Source: CAZXCQ01 sp964639275
Lineage (GTDB): Bacteria; Desulfobacterota; DSM-4660; Desulfatiglandales; Desulfatiglandaceae
Assembly (NCBI GenBank): GCA_964639275.1
Contig: CAZXCQ010000258.1
Location: forward strand, 1-8,964
Reading direction: 5' to 3'
DNA: 8,964 bases
This document shows positions 7,194 to 8,964 of the stretch, piece by piece. Under the pieces are notes generated by a model. That model was not told where the DNA came from. It worked only from the letters and a program-made list of their open reading frames with translations, and searched no databases. Numbering within the stretch: the first letter of the stretch is position 1; each line of letters starts with the position of its first letter. The translations under genes were made by a program, and so were the position numbers.

Positions 7194-7322
7194 TGGGCTA
7201 TCCAATTCATCCATGAGGATCTAAGCTGCCTGGTTGGAGCCCACCGGGTCAGCATCACCCGTGTCATGAAAGGCCTGAGGAGATCAGGAAGGATTGTTCA
7301 GGAAGGACGAACTCTTATCCTG
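7194..7322 (+). pseudogene. Remnant of a Crp/Fnr-family regulator (helix-turn-helix only)
   Basis: In one frame these 43 codons read as the winged helix-turn-helix of Crp/Fnr regulators: FIHEDLSCLVGAHRVSITRV, then MKGLRRSGRIVQEGRTLIL. This lines up without gaps on the E. coli CRP segment [21 protein letters not shown] and onward, including the VGxxR and R-V/I-L/M-K-x-L positions. The cyclic-nucleotide-like N-terminal domain is absent, because glnK ends about 100 nt upstream and the frame between shows nothing recognisable. No ribosome site precedes any start. After the wing strand the frame runs into the antisense 3' end of the selenoprotein gene. It is most simply a decayed fragment left by a deletion, although a fragment picked up by rearrangement is equally possible. 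Confidence 0.6.
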
Positions 7323-7326
7323 CCGT

Positions 7327-8466
7327 TCATTCGACCTGCGCCTGCCCCAAGGGGATCAGAAGCATGGCCCCGGTCATCCGGAGCGCCTTATCGCCTTCGC
7401 TGAGGCACCTTTCCTTCACGGTATGGAGAACCCGGCCGGCAGCCGTCTCCCTGAAGAACCAGCCGTTGAACTCACCGCTCCCGGGCATGACCGAACCGGG
7501 CCTTGCAGTGGCCGCCTCGAAGTAGAACGCCTTGAGGTCCTGCGCGGCAAGCCTCAGGGCCACGGCGAGGGAAAATTCCTGCCCCCGGCTTCTGAAGCCC
7601 ATCTCATACCAGGGTCTGAGTTCGGCGACCTCGCGTTTGAAGGCGGCTTGGAGTTTCTCCTGGTCCGTCTCCACACCCGAAGGGGACGCGAAACTCACCG
7701 GACAGGCCCAGCCCACCAGTGCCTGATCAGGATCCGATCCGGCTTTAGGTGCCTCCTCCGGGAACTCCGCAAGCACCGGTCCCTCGGAGGCATCGAGGAG
7801 GTCGAGCACCGCCCGGAGCACGCGACGTTGAAACGCGGGGTCTTCGGGGACTCCCAGCGGTCTGCCCAGTTCGAAAGGCACCCATAAGGCCCTTGGGGGC
7901 CGGATAATCTCGGTGTGCTCCCGGATCAGGCTTATCTGGGTGGTGGGAATCCCTTCTGCCTCCAAATAATGGGCCAGCGCGCCCACGGCGCGCGTGCAAA
8001 ACGGTCAGACAGGCACAAGAAGCACCGCATCCACCCGGTCGCCCTTTAGAACCCCGGCCAGGTTCCGTGCCGTCCGTTCCATCTCGGCCGGGTCGGTAGC
8101 CCCCATGAAGGAATAATGATAATCAGCCACGCTCCCGATATTCCCCTCTTCAGCGAGCTCCCGGAGCCGATCCAGCGGAAAGACGACGTTCCAGTCCTGC
8201 TGAAAGCCGGTCCTGTCGAAGTTCGTGGATATGTGGGTCATCACCAGGTCACTGGCCCTCGTGTCGGCCGGGATAACCCGGTAATCTCCACTCATGCCCT
8301 CGAAAGGCCTGTCGTCCCGGCGGTGTAGTCCGGCGGTTGATATCAGGGTCACCCGTCTGAGTGCGAGAGACGGTCCCTTGATCCATGGCTGCGTTTTAAA
8401 GGAAGGACACGGAAGTTTCACCAGATGAGAGCGCATGGGCTCAGGCATCCTGTCAAGTCGAGCCAT
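7327..8466 (-). CDS. Selenoprotein of the glycine/sarcosine/betaine/D-proline reductase selenoprotein B family (Sec at UGA 8005-8007)
   Basis: The gene reads through an in-frame TGA. Residues 1-153 (ending AVLLVPV) are followed by TGA and then PFCTRAVGALAHYLEAEGIP, giving a redox motif U154-P-F-C157 and a total of 379 residues. Both halves carry one family's conserved blocks: STAGLHRRDDRPF (43-55), GDYRVIPADT (60-69), HISTNFDRTGFQQDWNVVFP (78-97), HYSFMGATDP (117-126), then RPPRALWVPFELGRPLG and NGWFFRETAAG after the Sec. GrdB and PrdB relatives catalyse reductive cleavage of glycine, betaine, sarcosine or D-proline. The substrate of stand-alone copies like this is not known to me, and no grd/prd partner genes are in the window. 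ATG 8466 is set by AAGGAGGTG 4 nt upstream. The gene looks more GC-rich than its neighbours. Reading the TGA as a real stop would leave two fragments, the second without a ribosome site. Confidence 0.9.
7977..7993 (-). promoter_or_regulatory. Candidate bacterial SECIS hairpin for UGA decoding
   Basis: On the - strand, GCGCGCC-GTG-GGCGCGC forms a perfect 7-bp GC stem with a 3-base loop containing G and U. It occupies bases 15-31 counted from the U of the UGA, so the loop is at 22-24. Bacterial SECIS elements recognised by SelB are stem-loops immediately downstream of the UGA with a small apical loop at about this distance. A short lower extension (GC/GC with bulged bases) is possible. The hairpin lies entirely inside coding sequence, as expected in bacteria. 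Confidence 0.65.
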
Positions 8467-8601
8467 AAGACACCTCCTTTTGACTTGAGAAATCAGGTAC
8501 GCTTGGAACAATAGAAACGCACCAATGCTCCTTTATTGCTCCGATGCAAAGCCGTTTTCCCCAGTCGGTATGTTTTTGCTATACCTTACCTCTGGCTAGT
8601 A
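8467..8601 (-). promoter_or_regulatory. Leader region of the selenoprotein gene
   Basis: The ribosome site AAGGAGGTG lies at 8471-8479. Further upstream are an imperfect inverted repeat (8505-8513 with 8534-8542, GGAACAATA against TATTGCTCC, 8 of 9 pairs) and a smaller perfect one, GGTAT/ATACC (8567-8571 with 8581-8585). No convincing -35/-10 or GG-N10-GC promoter is visible on the - strand, so the promoter is not placed. No gene is evident. Confidence 0.35.
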
Positions 8602-8688
8602 CCGCGTCTCATAAATTTTGTCCCTAAAAATGGCAATTTGACATTTGGGAAAAATGATCCCTATTTGACCCATTTCCAAGAGACGCGG
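8602..8688. repeat. 87-nt element bounded by perfect 9-bp inverted repeats
   Basis: CCGCGTCTC (8602-8610) and GAGACGCGG (8680-8688) are exact inverted copies enclosing an AT-rich core. Further pairs inside it (AAATGG with CCATTT; GGGA-AAAATGA-TCCC) would let a single strand fold into a long nested hairpin. No target-site duplication is visible at the ends. The shape fits a small non-autonomous mobile or REP-like element; no transposase is in the window. Confidence 0.55.
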
Positions 8689-8690
8689 AA

Positions 8691-8888
8691 ATCCGAAATT
8701 CCAATCATCAAATTCCAAACAAATCTCAAATTCCAAATAACAATGACCAAAACGGAAAAACATGAAGAACCGGCGTTGAACCCCTTGTCAAGAGCCTCAA
8801 GGTCGAACGATCATGGTGTTTTTGTTTTGAATTTCGAAAATTGGGATTTGTACATTGTTTGAAAACTGAGATTTGGGTATTGGGATTT
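8691..8888. repeat. AAATTCCAA-type interspersed repeat with imperfect inverted arms
   Basis: AAATTCCAA occurs three times (8696, 8710 and 8728). On the far side, the near-complement TTGGGATTT occurs at 8841 and 8880. The arms 8720-8751 and 8847-8875 are imperfect inverted copies, sharing CAAATCTCA, then CAAA, CAATG and CAAA in order. To my knowledge similar AAATTCCAA-rich intergenic repeats recur in deltaproteobacterial and related genomes. The open frames crossing it are by-products of this low-complexity composition and are not called as genes. Confidence 0.55.
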
Positions 8889-8964
8889 AGTACAGTGGGT
8901 TTGTCCTTCCAAAAAGGGAACATATTGCCAAAATCGGTGACAGAACTTTTGAGACAACACACTA
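8889..8964. other. Unassigned terminal stretch
   Basis: These last bases follow the interspersed repeat. I see no gene start, RNA gene or convincing repeat. The - strand frame is open here, but its translation has no recognisable family features. Confidence 0.3.

Noticed and set aside
7104..7403. Possible intact 99-residue + strand gene starting at GTG 7104
   Set aside because: There is no ribosome site, the first 30 residues are unrecognisable and the end overlaps the antisense selenoprotein gene. Only the helix-turn-helix part is meaningful, so it is listed as a remnant.
7294..7887. Long + strand open frame opposite the selenoprotein gene
   Set aside because: It is a shadow of the GC-rich selenoprotein gene on the other strand, with no family features and no ribosome site.
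8005..8007. The TGA as a genuine stop or a frame-disrupting mutation
   Set aside because: The frame is unbroken, the residue aligns with the redox Sec/Cys position of the family, a Cys sits two residues later in UxxC spacing, and a hairpin follows at the expected distance.
8536..8862. Possible 108-residue + strand gene
   Set aside because: It runs through the 87-nt inverted-repeat element and the AAATTCCAA repeat. Its composition is dictated by those repeats and there is no ribosome site.

Overview
The window carries the inner part of a bacterial chromosome segment devoted to nitrogen uptake, followed by a stand-alone selenoprotein gene. The set of genes (a five-gene branched-chain amino acid ABC transporter, a sigma-54-type promoter ahead of amtB-glnK, a UGA-encoded selenocysteine protein of the GrdB/PrdB family, and AAATTCCAA-rich interspersed repeats) suggests an anaerobic deltaproteobacterium in the broad sense (Desulfobacterota, for example a sulfate reducer or syntroph). 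That placement is inference from gene content, not from a marker gene.

Region 1 (2-4563, + strand): a Liv-type operon. It starts inside a periplasmic substrate-binding protein gene and continues with the permeases livH and livM (8-nt overlap) and the ATPases livG and livF (11-nt overlap). The binding protein would deliver a branched-chain amino acid or related ligand to the LivH-LivM channel, powered by LivG-LivF. LivG has a degenerate ABC signature. A weak hairpin after livF may end the operon.

Region 2 (4661-5508): a 122-residue unrecognised gene on the - strand, with an Ig-like motif near its C-terminus, then about 480 bases of AT-rich intergenic DNA. This DNA holds short inverted and direct repeats and a -24/-12 (GG-N10-GC) promoter just upstream of amtB.

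Region 3 (5509-7095, + strand): amtB and a PII protein gene (glnK type) 27 nt apart, almost certainly one transcript. AmtB conducts ammonium/ammonia. The PII protein senses energy and 2-oxoglutarate and is expected to gate AmtB; it keeps the uridylylatable Tyr51.

Region 4 (7096-7326): no intact gene. It contains a palindrome, a short hairpin and a 43-codon stretch that reads as the DNA-binding helix-turn-helix of a Crp/Fnr regulator without the rest of the protein, probably a gene remnant.

Region 5 (7327-8466, - strand): one gene interrupted by an in-frame TGA at 8005-8007. Both halves join in the same frame around a U-P-F-C motif, and a strong GC hairpin sits just after the TGA. It is best read as a 379-residue selenoprotein of the glycine/sarcosine/betaine/D-proline reductase selenoprotein B family, with Sec at residue 154. 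A conventional stop-to-stop annotation would split it into two false genes.

Region 6 (8467-8964): non-coding. It holds the selenoprotein leader, an 87-nt element bounded by perfect 9-bp inverted repeats, and an AAATTCCAA-type repeat with imperfect inverted arms. The last 75 bases show nothing recognisable.
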